Below are positions 26,593 to 37,751 of a DNA stretch of 64,000 nucleotides, piece by piece (the stretch's first letter is position 1; every line of letters begins with the position of its first letter). Source of the DNA: Ascaris suum (taxonomy: Eukaryota > Nematoda > Chromadorea > Rhabditida > Ascarididae); NCBI GenBank assembly GCA_013433145.1, contig CM024178.1:5813260-5877259 (forward strand), written 5' to 3'. The position numbers were made by a program, and so were the translations under genes. A model generated the notes under the pieces. It saw nothing but the letters and a program-made list of their open reading frames with translations, did not search any database and was not told the DNA's origin.

Positions 26593-26630
26593 CTCTCTTT
26601 CTCTTTTTTTTTCTCTCTCTCTCTCTCTCG
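26593..26630. repeat. CT microsatellite
   Basis: A run of CT with an internal T-run; nine uninterrupted CT units at the right end. Confidence 0.95.
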
Positions 26631-27659
26631 CTACCTTTATTGAATACCGTAATATGAATGAAATGAAACACAACACTGGCTGAACGTATCGAATTCGGCT
26701 TTGATGCAATACTGGCTTGTTATTTTAGGGATAGCAGTGTCAGTGCTTCATAGCCTCAACGACATATTTGCATGATCTCTCTTTGTCGAGCCTCAGTCTA
26801 ACCTCCAATACAGCAAGATCACATTTTTGAAATATAAGCAACGAATATGTAAAAGTTCTTTTCCTAGATCGTTTGACGAATGGGATGTTCTTGTTGAACG
26901 GTCGTCGTATTTATCGTTAGAAGAAGGGCACTTGAAAAGGCTTGCAATGAAAAATATTAGAAATACTTAAAAGACTCAACAAAACAACAAATATTGAAAG
27001 CTAACAAGTGGATCAGAAAATATGTGGCATTTCAATAATTTAAAAATGACCTACATTAAGGGATTTCACCTTTTGAACTGATTACAGGCTAATAAAAGTT
27101 ACTATAGCTGAAATGGCCGAAAGCATAGCACTTTTTTACAGGCATTACTACGGTTTGTGATTAGAAGTTGATGTTTCTTTAAGAACAAGAGTCAAGTTCC
27201 GGGGTTTTAGTCAACCAAACACTGCACTTCTGCTGCAACCAAATAAAGCAAACCAAGCCTATAAGCAAATTGTGCTGGAGTGGCATCCATCACTGGATTC
27301 CTTGCGCCTTGGTGATTTTATGATGCTTTAGTGGTTCCATCACATCTCTAGCTAGCAGAAAGGATTGCATGCATATGAATATTGCTTTAAGGAATCAAAT
27401 GACTTAGAGCCGAACACTACTTTGCAAAACAGGAATTCGCTCGCTGTATCAATCATCGATTCACAGCACCGGTCAGCATTCAGCACATCCACTTGTTCAC
27501 TTGTAACTCTGCGCAAAACCGAACATGGACACAACGTAGTGATCATTGAATGATAGTGATGGAAGTGATGGTCACCGAATGACCAAACTTCTGTCATCAA
27601 CTGAAAATTCGGCAGATTTTTACCGAACAAAATCTGGTCTTGGCTCTTTTTCCTTTTTG

Positions 27660-27855
27660 CGGTTGCAACCGAAATTCATTTTTCACTGAATGCGTTCGGG
27701 TGGTAACCGATTGACGTTTTCAAAACCCACTCGGTCGCAACCGGTATTTCACTTTTGCCGATCGCCTTCGGTCGGTAATCGACCGACATTCTTTAATATG
27801 CTCGGTTTCAATGGAATTTCGGTTGCGAACCAATGCCTTCCGTAAGTTATCAACC
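27660..27855. repeat. About 72-bp tandem repeat with nested palindromes, 2.7 copies
   Basis: Copies start at 27660, 27732 and 27803. Each opens with a palindromic core: the first has GGTTGCAACC (perfect), the second CGGTCGCAACCG, the third CGGTTTCAATGG with GGTTGCGAACC further in. The second copy also holds CGGTCG-GTAAT-CGACCG, a six-base stem. The copies are diverged but colinear. The stretch has more GC and CpG than its flanks. Confidence 0.8.
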
Positions 27856-29389
27856 AAAAGTAACTTCAGTCGTTTACAATTGCTAACACGACATGCACGT
27901 ATAAAAATAATTGAACCTTTTATCCATCAATTACACAAAATGAATTCGATTTATATTTTTGTAGCGGTTAAATGAAAATAACAAATCATTTGCAATGAAA
28001 AATAGAAAAGAATATAACAGGATAATTAAAGCAAAGCAAACTGCAAATTAAAAAATTTATCTCTATCATAAAGGAAATCTGCACAGGTGATTGTCGATGA
28101 AAGAACTTAAAGAGGAGGATTAAGGTAGGAAGAGGTGAGCAGGATGGTGATGGGAATGGGAGAAGCTGAAAATCCCCTCAGATAAAGATGTCTTCCACTA
28201 TTCAATCAGCAGAGTTTCCGTTCAGTATAGCAATCAATGCGATGTGCGCAAAAGAGGGCATCTCATCGAGGAAATGAACTGACTGAGCTATCTGTCAAAT
28301 AAACAAGATTAACTCGAAGTTCCATAGAAGGCGATGAGAATGAAGAAAAAAACTTTTAATAGAAAGTAACTCTCCTGAAATACTAAATTCATAATTTTCC
28401 TCTACAGACAATTTTTCAAGAAGTGATTAAATCGAATTACAAGCATATAATTTAAATTCCAAGTATTTACTGTGAAGTTAATTCTGCAATGTTTATGTCG
28501 AAAAGCTATTCCGTTATCATGGGGATCTAATGGTCAAATACTGAAGAATAATGGAACTGATTGATTGAATAAATCTGAAATTTCTGAGAAATTTTTCTTC
28601 AAAGTCGAATGTCTTTGAAAATATTCCACTTATCTCAATTAAACGAACGTTTTTCAGCTCCCAAACAAACAAGCTGAATTTCAGAGGAAAAAATAATCTG
28701 TAAGAAAAAGAAAGCAATTAAGAAAAAATAATTAGGCTCTTTTGTAAACAAAGCTTATTGTGGCCTAAAAACTAATTACTGTTTTTTTCGGTCATTGAAG
28801 AAATGCCTTATTACTGCGTAATAGAGAGTGTAAATGAGACCGCTCATATTGCTTGTGATAATAACATTGAAATTCAGAAAGTTCTGGTAAAATGTAATTA
28901 ACACTCATGCTATAACGTTACTGCTTCAATATACCCGCTCCACAAACCCTACGCAACTTGTCCCTTCGACTTCACCTCACTTTCTTCCTAAGCAAATTCC
29001 CTGTCAATCTACCGTTTCCAGGCAGTACAGATCTGGTAACCGGTTAGGTCAAGGTGCATTCGAAATTCGGCAGGTTATGGGTAACATGCCCAATGGGAGA
29101 AGGGTGAAGGAATCGATGAAGGAAAGGCAGATGAGATGAGGGGCAGATGAGTGGACAGACAAAGGGAAAGGAGGGAAGGGTGAAAGGAGCAACAATTTAA
29201 AGAAAACACAATTGGTGTTGACTTCGATGCAAAAGTTGCTTATATAAGATCAACAATATTTTACGTGATTTATAATCGTAAGAAAAAAGAGACGTAAGGG
29301 CACCTTTTTATAATCATACAATCGAAAGCATTTTTATGCAATATTTGCCGCTTAGTGCCTTACAACTGTTTGCGATATTTACGTTCCCT

Positions 29390-29407
29390 CTCTGAAAGCT
29401 TTCAGAG
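29390..29407. other. 18-bp perfect palindrome
   Basis: CTCTGAAAGCTTTCAGAG, centred on AAGCTT. Confidence 0.9.
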
Positions 29408-29944
29408 CACAACTTCCGTCAACGTTCGCCGACAACCAAAAAGCGTTTTCTTAAATGCGCTAAAATAGCTAGCGCATCAAGAACTTTCAAACAGGAAGGA
29501 GATTATTGGCCTCGACGATTCGAAAGAAAACAGTTTCATGAGACAAAACTGTCCTTTTAAATTATAATAATTGTAAAATCTCATTAGCAAGTGTAAAGTT
29601 TTGCTGGATTATTTGAAACTTTGCCAAAAAAAACGTGAATTTCAGGCACTTTTTAGCGAAGAAATTACACATTCTGGGAAAGTGCATCAAAATTACAATC
29701 AGAGAATTTAGAATACAGGCCTAAATATGCAATGTTAACATGAAGGCCTAAATAGCTTAGACAAAATAAAACAAAAATAACGAAATTCGCAAAAATGGCA
29801 AACAATAAAATTTAAAACAAAACTATATTCAGATCGATAGGTGGAAAGGCTCACGAGAGCGGCTTGTTTGCATCCCGATTATCTGGTGCAATCTGATTTC
29901 ACAGCTAGCAAACAAAAATTAAATGTGCAAGACACTTGAGCTGA

Positions 29945-30505
29945 ATGCATCGTTCGAACAAATCTTTCATAGAAGATTCTCTGTCCTTAATCGAACGAGT
30001 ACAAAACGAAGGTATAAAAATAAGATTTTATAGGCAAAAAATGCATCAAAACTTCTTTGCATTTCTGCGCGTTAATAGCTTCTTTCGAAATCGATGTGTT
30101 TACTTTTGTAGCTCCTTAAATACATTCCGAGCGATGGATTACTGTGAAATGTGGCGAAGATCCCTTTATCCATTACGCTTACTCCACTTGATAATCCTTG
30201 CTCTTTTGTTGTCAAACTAGATATACTTGGCCGACAGAGAGATACACAAATACATACAAACAGACATGACGTCGTCACAACGTACTTTAGCAAAGCAAAT
30301 TTGTGAAAGTGCATTAAAAATTATTCAACGAAGAGAAACAGGGAAACGAACATCACTGAATCAGTTTGTGCCCGCTTATTCCACACACACATTTTTAATA
30401 CTTTTTCTTGCACTCAACAATTTGATAATGCAGCAGGAAGCTGAAAAATATGAGAAAAGTATTTTTGCTTACCACACTGCTTTGTGTTTTTTGGCAATAT
30501 GCTAA
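29945..30505 (+). other. 186-codon plus-strand frame with one internal stop
   Basis: ATG at 29945 runs to TAG at 30218, and the same frame continues open to TAG at 30503. The first half ends in a hydrophobic segment (LRLLHLIILALLLSN) directly before the stop. The second half begins basic and has another hydrophobic segment (THTFLILFLALNNL). It is not recognised. It could be chance, a pseudogene with one nonsense change, or a small membrane protein of 91 residues. Confidence 0.15.
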
Positions 30506-30881
30506 TGAAATCGAGGCTTTGCCGCAGTACTAAGCAGTAATCCAGTAATTTTTCTTCCTGGAAAATTCCTCACGATTTTTAAAACAAAAAAGAAGCGAAA
30601 ATATGAAGTAGATCATTTCAGAAGCACCAAATTGGAGCAGCAAGAGTCGGTAAACTAATGTGCTCCAGGCGACTGCGCTAAAAGCGCTTAGAAGTGTGGA
30701 AAATCAAATTAAGCGAACGTTTTATAATGGAGAAGTGGCGATCGAATGAGGCACCACAATTAACGATAAGACACGTCGGCGGTAACAGCCGCAACAGCAA
30801 CGACAGCTTTAGAAGCAGAAGCTGCACTGATTCGCCTCAATACTCACAAATAGAAATTAATCAAAACGCCTAAGGGAAGTG

Positions 30882-30945
30882 TGCTTCTCGGAGCTGAGAG
30901 TAAATGAGCACCACACAGAATCCATCCAGCATGCTTCTCGGAGCT
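30882..30945. repeat. 14-bp direct repeat spaced exactly 50 bp
   Basis: TGCTTCTCGGAGCT at 30882 and 30932, identical; the intervening sequence is not repeated. Confidence 0.9.
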
Positions 30946-32511
30946 TAATTCAACACATCCACCCATATCAATGAAGCAATTCGATAAATATATACAATCC
31001 TGTAGTATTTGGTATTAATGAGTTATCGAAATGGTGTTATGAGTTAAAAGAACATTTCCTTTAACGTTAACCCTTTGATTTATATGTGATTTTATGACAA
31101 AAATGCATACGTAAATGCTGAAAACGCATCACTATGATACTGAAAGGTTTTGAAACATTTACAACCTAGTAGGTTTGAGTGCTAATATTGACGATTTTTG
31201 GGAGAAATAATATTTTTCTTTACAATTTCAATTCGTCCTATCAAAGATTAGTGCGTCAGATTATCATTCTAGCAGAAGGTACTCTTTTTTGGAAATCTGA
31301 TTAAGTCGTTAAGGAGTTCCTTCAAGGACGATTATGCCTCGGTAATATTTCCTTCACTCCACCCATTTGTTATTCACAATTTCCTCATCTTAAAAGGTTT
31401 CAGGCCAGGTTTTCCGTCCAGAAAGACACCACCTTTTACTGTCGGCAACTTTGTCGCAAGCTCATATCAATAGGGTTTAGGCTGACTGTGATGCACATTT
31501 CTTAATGAGCTCTAAACGGTGGGCTGCATCGAAAAACGCATTGTGAAAGCGATAAGGAATAGAAATTAAGAGTCAGATGAAAGTATTCCGTGGAACAGAA
31601 TAACAGAATAAATGGAATAAATGCAAGAAGGGAGTTGGTATGATTTTTTATCATCTGCAAACCAATCCATTAGACGACAAGTGATTTTGCTGAGCTATAT
31701 GCATCGACGTTAGCAAAAAAAAAAGCTTAATGTTTTAAAATTATTCCGTTTCCAAGTTTTATGGCCGCAGAAAATACGTACACATAATTTAGTCTCGTCT
31801 CACCCGTACATCAATGATGATAATGGTTGAGTATAGAAAAAACTAGCGAGCAATTCACAAAATATTTCAGCAATACTTTTGCAAGAAGTTACATTCATAA
31901 AAATTCACAGAAAATATTCTTACAAATTATATAGAAATATAAAGAAAGCATTGTGCAAAAATAATAACTGAATATCAACCATTAAATCAATAAAAACCAC
32001 TAAATTATTGTAGCCTTTTATTATTTCTTGCACAATGTTCACACTTTTCAAATGGTTAATTTTTACGGAAAAAAACTTTTATTTTCAGCACTTAAAAACT
32101 GAAACTCCACTATGTGGCAACAAATTTCTTTGCAGTAATTGCGGTGATATGAAACTTAGAGCAGCTTATAGGCAATAAATGCCTTTAAAAGCGATCCTAA
32201 AAACGATAACTTTCAACAATCTCGAGAATAGTCAGCGTCGTTAACGCTCTTAAGAAATAAATTTCCGTAAATATTCAAAGCGTATATCGAACCATAACGT
32301 CTTTCTCATTTCCGTTGATGTAAGCAAGCTTTAAGACGGCGTATGCGGTGTTCTAATCAAAAATGATACAATATTGAAAAAAGTGGAAAAATTGAAAAAT
32401 CCTGCTACAAACATCGGCAAGCAACGAACTTAAAAGATCTATTAAAAACTTTGCTCATTATTCTCACAACACTTTGAAATCATCTGAATTCAGTAAGCAG
32501 TAAATAACCGC

Positions 32512-32604
32512 GTTACTCGTAAGTGTATATTGATTACTCATATATATTACTCGCAAGCATATGTTGCCATTACTCGTGAGTATCTTGATTACTCATATTA
32601 CTTC
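32512..32604. repeat. About 20-bp tandem repeat built on ATTACTCRTRAG
   Basis: Five diverged units beginning TTACTCG or TTACTCA, alternating short and long. Confidence 0.7.
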
Positions 32605-33874
32605 ATGATAACTCCGAGTGTAGTTTAGTTTAGATTCGAACAACAGTTATCTTTGATGTATTAGTAATGGTTATTAGTTGCTGATGTGCCAGTAAAGCGC
32701 ACAGGATGACAACTTGTTCAACTGTTCAAAGAAGCACCAAGCAGGAACAAATAAAATAGATGAAATCAGTCGGCAAAGATTATTATATCACCGCTATCTG
32801 CCTCATTCATTAGCTAGGTTGTTTCCCACCACTTAAACGCATAAATTAATAAAGCAATTTAAGGGTTGAATTTTGAAAGCATATTATTTGATTACGGCCG
32901 ACGGTTCCCTTATCATAGAATCAATTAACTTCCGAATAAGCTACTCATCCCGAAATTGTGTGCGCGCTTTCAGATGAGTGTGTAATTAAATGGTTTTGCA
33001 CTTTTTCCACTTTTTTCGCTACTATATGGTCTTTCGCGGAAGTTTTTTTCAGAACTCAGCATCATTTTATCTGTTTACTGCATTCTTCAGGTTCTTTCAT
33101 AGAAAAATGCTCCGCATTACGAAAACCTCGATCAATTCATATGGGTCGCAGATAACTTCCTTTACCATATGCACTCATGCATGCAGCTAGAATGCTTCAG
33201 GAAGCTAAGAGAAGAAGGAGAAGGGAAAGGGGAGGGATAGTCGGGTTAAGTAGGCGGATTTCAAACTATATATGGCTCGGTTCGGATTTTTGCTCTTGAT
33301 TTCACACCTATATTTCATATAAAAGGATAATTGTCGAATGAGAATTTGGAACTGTATAAGAGAGGAAAAGATTAGTTAAAGTGAGCATAATTTAACAATC
33401 ATAGTTAATGGTTAATGATCTTAATCGAGAGTTTAATGGTTCACACATAGCGGATATTCAAATACAATGCACTAATGATCGGTCCTCTTCCTGCATTTTC
33501 TTCTCCGCCACCCTTCTCCTCCTTCTCAATAGACTGTTCTGAAAACGACTTTCTAAGCACTCAGAAAACGACTGCTTACCAAAGCTGCAAAATTTTGACC
33601 ACTTGAGTGGTGAAGAAACGTCGTTGAACATATCACCATTATAACTGGAAACGACGTGCAGAAATATAGTACTTATCATCTTTACCTTGCCTCCCTCCTT
33701 TTCTCCGTTCACCTCATTAGGTATTGCTGATGGCGTTCTTGAGAAACTTTTAAATTCTCCTGATATTGCTGAATTTCCTCCCAAGTTTAACAATACTTTT
33801 GCGCACTCTCAAAACTACTTTAGATATATTGGATCGTAACGAAAGCATCGACATTTTCTAGAGAACGTTGTGGG

Positions 33875-33890
33875 CTTGCCCGCAGGCAAG
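33875..33890. other. Short perfect hairpin beside the mariner remnant
   Basis: CTTGCC-CGCA-GGCAAG, six-base stem and four-base loop, about 85 bp before the eroded transposase. It could be chance. Confidence 0.5.
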
Positions 33891-33959
33891 TAAATATTTC
33901 ATTTGGAATATACATACTCCCTTCACCAGCACTTTATTCAGACGTCATAAGCCTGCTTC

Positions 33960-34790
33960 TGTGTGGCGAAGACACATCGCATTGTTTGTTATGAGTCAGT
34001 CAAAAAGACCCTAATGAAAAGACGATCAGAGCGAGCTTCTGCAGTCAATCTCAACAAGCTGCAAAACCTCACTGATGCTAATCAGCACAAAGCAGGCCAC
34101 TCATTCGTTAACTGGAACACTCGGATGTTTCCGAACCTCAGTCATGGATGCTCCTCATGAGCTTGGATAGGCTATAAAGTGTGATCGATGGACACTGCAC
34201 GAATCCGCTCAAAAAAGCCCTTTCGACCGAGCTGAAGTCTGTCAACAACTTTTTCGCAGAAGGATTTCAAGATAATGCCAGAAAGGACAACAAGTGGTGC
34301 CTTTATGAGAATCACACCAGAGAGGACATGAAGCATTAGTGGATAGACGCCTAAGAAGAGTTACAGATTGAGTTAAAATAAAAAAATTCCCGTCCAAAAA
34401 ACGTGTTGCTCAGTATTTGGTATGGATATAGTACAGTGAATTACTCGCAAATAGCTAGAATAAGACGGCTGCGCTCGATCGTCAACAAACGCAGTATCTC
34501 GCTGAAAGAATCGTGGAAATGCATCTGCAGTCAAAAAAATTTTCCCTCTGCATGACAACGCTGGTCCTCATACGATCATGGTGACTAGGCTCAACCTTCT
34601 AAGCCCAGGTTACCACATCCGGCAAAATGTTATCACATCCGCTATACATTATGACTTTCTTCGACTAGCATCTCGTCGACTTTTTGAGAACAGTGAATAT
34701 TTTCTTTACAAGCCAATATTTACTAGGCACTCTCGAGAGTTTATTGTTGTTCTCATATGTGAGTATCACACCGGCAAACATGAGGAATGA
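33960..34790 (+). pseudogene. Decayed mariner-family transposase
   Basis: Three blocks of mariner transposase in order but in three different frames, with stops between them: DNKWCLYEN at 34285 (the TGDEKW block, acidic second residue lost), VLLSIWYGY at 34403 (the VLLSIWWDW block, its Asp lost), and LHDNAGPHT at 34548 (the LHDNARPHT block, catalytic Asp kept, Arg lost). A DAPHELG string near 34154 corresponds to the WVPHEL motif before the catalytic core. Two frameshifts and several stops make it dead. The third catalytic block (SPDLAPSDYHLF) is only faintly visible near 34640. The DNA-binding half upstream is too eroded to bound, and no terminal inverted repeats were found. Confidence 0.75.
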
Positions 34791-35716
34791 TTAGCATTCA
34801 GTCGAAAGATTCTTCCAACTTTAAGTAATAAGGAGGCATGTAACTTATAAGTAATTATGTGAGATCCCACAAGAAAGAAGGAGAGGCATTTGGAGAGCAG
34901 AAAAATTTTGTTTCAAAGGGATGGGATGGAGATTCCATTGTTAGAAGTATAGATGTAAACTAGGAGGAACTGAGATATTAATCGAAGAGATTCCTAAGAT
35001 GTGTAAAAATAAATAGGAACTGAGGTAAATGCCTAGAATTAAAATTGACGCAAATATAGAGATTGAAGCACGTAAAGTGAAGTATTGTATAAAAGATAGA
35101 GTACGAAACGACGGATTTGTTAACGTGCAAATACAGTATCGTCATTGAGCTCGCTTATAACAGACAATTTTCCTTCTTTTAACTCAACTTGAGAACAGGA
35201 GTTTGTGTCTTTTTTATAATCTTTTACTATCTCTTTTGACGGTATATGCCTTGAGGCAATAAAACTCGAGTAGACATCTAGAATTGAGGTGAATATACAG
35301 ATAAACGATTTTATAAGTTTCTGCCAAATGAGCTTTTCTCATGTGCTATGATTGTACACTTGCGTTCTCAAGTCTTTTAGTTGTGTATTAAGCAGGGTAG
35401 GCAAAATTCGATTGACCCTTTCGTAAATCGTAGCTCAGATGTTTCGAGTGAATAAGATTAGATTAGTAATTATTGTCTCTCTTCCCCAAATCAAATCATT
35501 TTCGGGTTTGCATCACCCTCCCACTCCTCACCTCATCGACTTCCTTTCATTTGAGCGCAGCAATTGCATCCACCCTCCGCTATCTTCCTGTTCTCTGCAA
35601 TGCTTGAAGCGTCAGCGTATTCAATTCGTTAATAAATTAATGGAGTTTTCTCAGTGCTGAATAATGCAATATGAATTTCATTCATATTCAAATTGCACTT
35701 CACATTTCGTTTTCAG

Positions 35717-35943
35717 GCCTCAACATATGGAAATCATCAAAACCACCTGATTTCAAAAATTTCAATCATCTTCGATGTGCACTATTCTTCAAACAAAAAT
35801 CACGTGCGCTAAAAAACAAAACTGATCATTTCCTAAATTTTAGAGAGGCGAGACGAGAAAAAGCTGAAAGAGTCGAAGTGAAAGCTCTTCTAAAAAGAGA
35901 TTTCATAAAAATAACCACACTTCACAAGTTCATTCGTAACTGA
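35717..35943 (+). CDS. Possible exon, basic unrecognised protein
   Basis: A strong acceptor (TTTCGTTTTCAG) opens a 74-codon frame ending at TGA, lysine- and arginine-rich (FREARREKAERVEVKALLKR). The same frame stays open for a further 71 codons after that single stop, to 36159. An ATG-initiated frame at 35439 (MFRVNKIRLVIIVSLPQIK) could be an upstream exon. I do not recognise the protein. Chance openness in AT-rich DNA cannot be excluded. Confidence 0.2.
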
Positions 35944-36563
35944 AAAGTGAGGCAACGAGAGATTTTTATGTGGCGCTTCTTCAGTGTAGCAACCTTGTTA
36001 TCAACCAGCTTCACATATGATAACTCATTCATTCCCATTTCAAGCAGAGTTAATGAATTTTTCCAGGTATGCAGTTCATTGCAGTATCAGTCGGTGTATT
36101 ACCCTTCAATAAAAACAACATGCTCACCTCAATCTTATCAGTTCCTCTTGAGTAATTAGATGATTAGCTATTTTTTGAATCAGAGGGAGAACGGAAAAAG
36201 GAAAAAGGAGCGAACGAAGGTGGGAAGCGCTAACATTTTAGGTGATTAAGTAGAAATTGAAAAGAAGCGACAAAGTGACCCTCAACCTAAGATAACAGAC
36301 TGAAATATAAGATAAATATTCCACTGTACTCTTCAATGAAAGCTTTCTATATATCTAAATGATGAATACATTCATACAAGTAATTTGAGATCAGATACAG
36401 ATGCTTTTGCATTAAAAGTGGAAAATAAAAATATCGGAAATAATAAATTTCACAATGAAGAGGAATTGAATAAATCGTGTATTATGTGGCGCATTGCTTT
36501 GACATGCATGGCATCGTTTTGATGTCGGATATGAGTGGCCACGGAGGTCCTTTTGCCATTTCA

Positions 36564-36787
36564 GTTTGTTAAACCCTGTGTTTAAATTCCTTTTTCGTTT
36601 AGACTTGCTTTCCGCAATGCAAACACCTCCACTTCACCTTTGCCCTCTAACTATGCAAAAAAACTTCTGCAAAATAATTCTTACAAAGCTGTTGATCAAT
36701 GTATTCAATGGGCGCTTGTGCAACATCAAAGTGCAACACTGTAGCTATAGAGAGGCAGCGCTCCAACTTAGAGTAGCAGCGCCCTAA
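36564..36787 (+). CDS. Possible exon, unrecognised
   Basis: An open stretch of about 74 codons after a good acceptor (CTTTTGCCATTTCAG) on the plus strand, ending at TAA, with a hydrophobic start (FKFLFRLDLL) and several cysteines. It lies between the 35.7 kb open exon and the 37.2 kb gene end on the same strand, so it may belong to one gene. No donor or phase test is possible because it ends in a stop. Confidence 0.12.
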
Positions 36788-37239
36788 TATTAGACTTAAG
36801 TACTAAAAATGTGAACGGCACATAGAGTTCATAAAAACATTGTCGTCACCACGCCTCTCAAGTTAATCGCTAAAAATTCACCATGCGCGTCCAAGATTTT
36901 CATAGTCATTAAACGGAGTACTCATTGCTCGTATCGAAGATTTCCCATGGGAATTTTGAGTGCTAGTCCTGGAATTAAAAAAAGGAGTCAACAAACGAAT
37001 CGGCCACAGTTCTCATGTCATTATATCGCTTAAAGCAAATTAGAAGATATGTATCTTTATCAGTGATATTTCAAAAGCGTGAAAATCATCAGCAATAAAA
37101 ATGCGAACTTTAAAGTATTTAGAATAATTTACAAAAATTAAAACTCCAATTTCCGTTTGCAAGGCAAATTGCCGTAATTCGAATAGAAGAGAAATTACTG
37201 AAACTAGATGATATCATTTAAAAATTGCTACCGTTAAAG

Positions 37240-37751
37240 CAGTCCCGAGCACATTGTTCGAAAACGTTTATTTATCGTGTTTACTGCTTGGTCTGCGAAC
37301 TAAATACGCTAATTAAAGTGGACGACTTATTACTGAACTTGCATAAGACTTCATATAAGACGTCATCTGGTCTCCAGCGGAATGCGCAGAAAGCGAACAG
37401 TGAATTGCAAGGGAAGTAAGTGCACAACCGGATCAACTGAACTCCTCCTGAGTGTACAAATTAAGCGCTTTTAGAATCTGCGCCTATCGGATATGCCTGA
37501 ACCTCTCCATCGTTCGTACCTTCCTCCATCCTTCGAAGGACAAATCTCTAAATGCAGAGATAATTATTAATTCACAAGTGTTGCAAGAAATACATAAAAA
37601 CAAGTGTGGTGTAACAAATCAAGAGTATGCAATGTTTATCATTGCAGAATTGTCGGTATGAGTAGCAGCTTCCTACCGGCTATCTCTTCAGAAACACTCT
37701 CAATGGCAAACGATGAAGAAAAAGACCGAAGCGGTCACAGAGATGGGTTGA
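37240..37751 (+). CDS. 3' end of an unrecognised plus-strand gene, short introns
   Basis: Three open exons: 37240-37415, 37475-37655 and 37692-37751 (TGA). The first intron is 59 bp, begins GTAAGT and ends GCTTTTAG, the classic small nematode intron; phase 2 matches. The second is 36 bp (GTATGA to CTCTTCAG), very short. The protein is mixed in composition: FIYRVYCLVCELNTLIKVDD, NLHKTSYKTSSGLQRNAQK, VLQEIHKNKCGVTNQEYAMF and KHSQWQTMKKKTEAVTEMG. No start codon was found and I do not recognise a family. Earlier exons may lie at 35.4-36.8 kb. It could also be a decayed gene. Confidence 0.33.

Larger units (their letters stand above)
24417..33959. other. Gene-poor stretch
   Basis: No recognised gene. 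Contains the 27.66 kb tandem repeat, the CT microsatellite, purine-rich tracts at 28105-28165 and 29085-29190, and the 29945-30505 frame with one stop. Confidence 0.45.

Noticed and set aside
26434..26709. 91-codon minus frame with a run of Glu-Arg
   Set aside because: Translation of the CT microsatellite.
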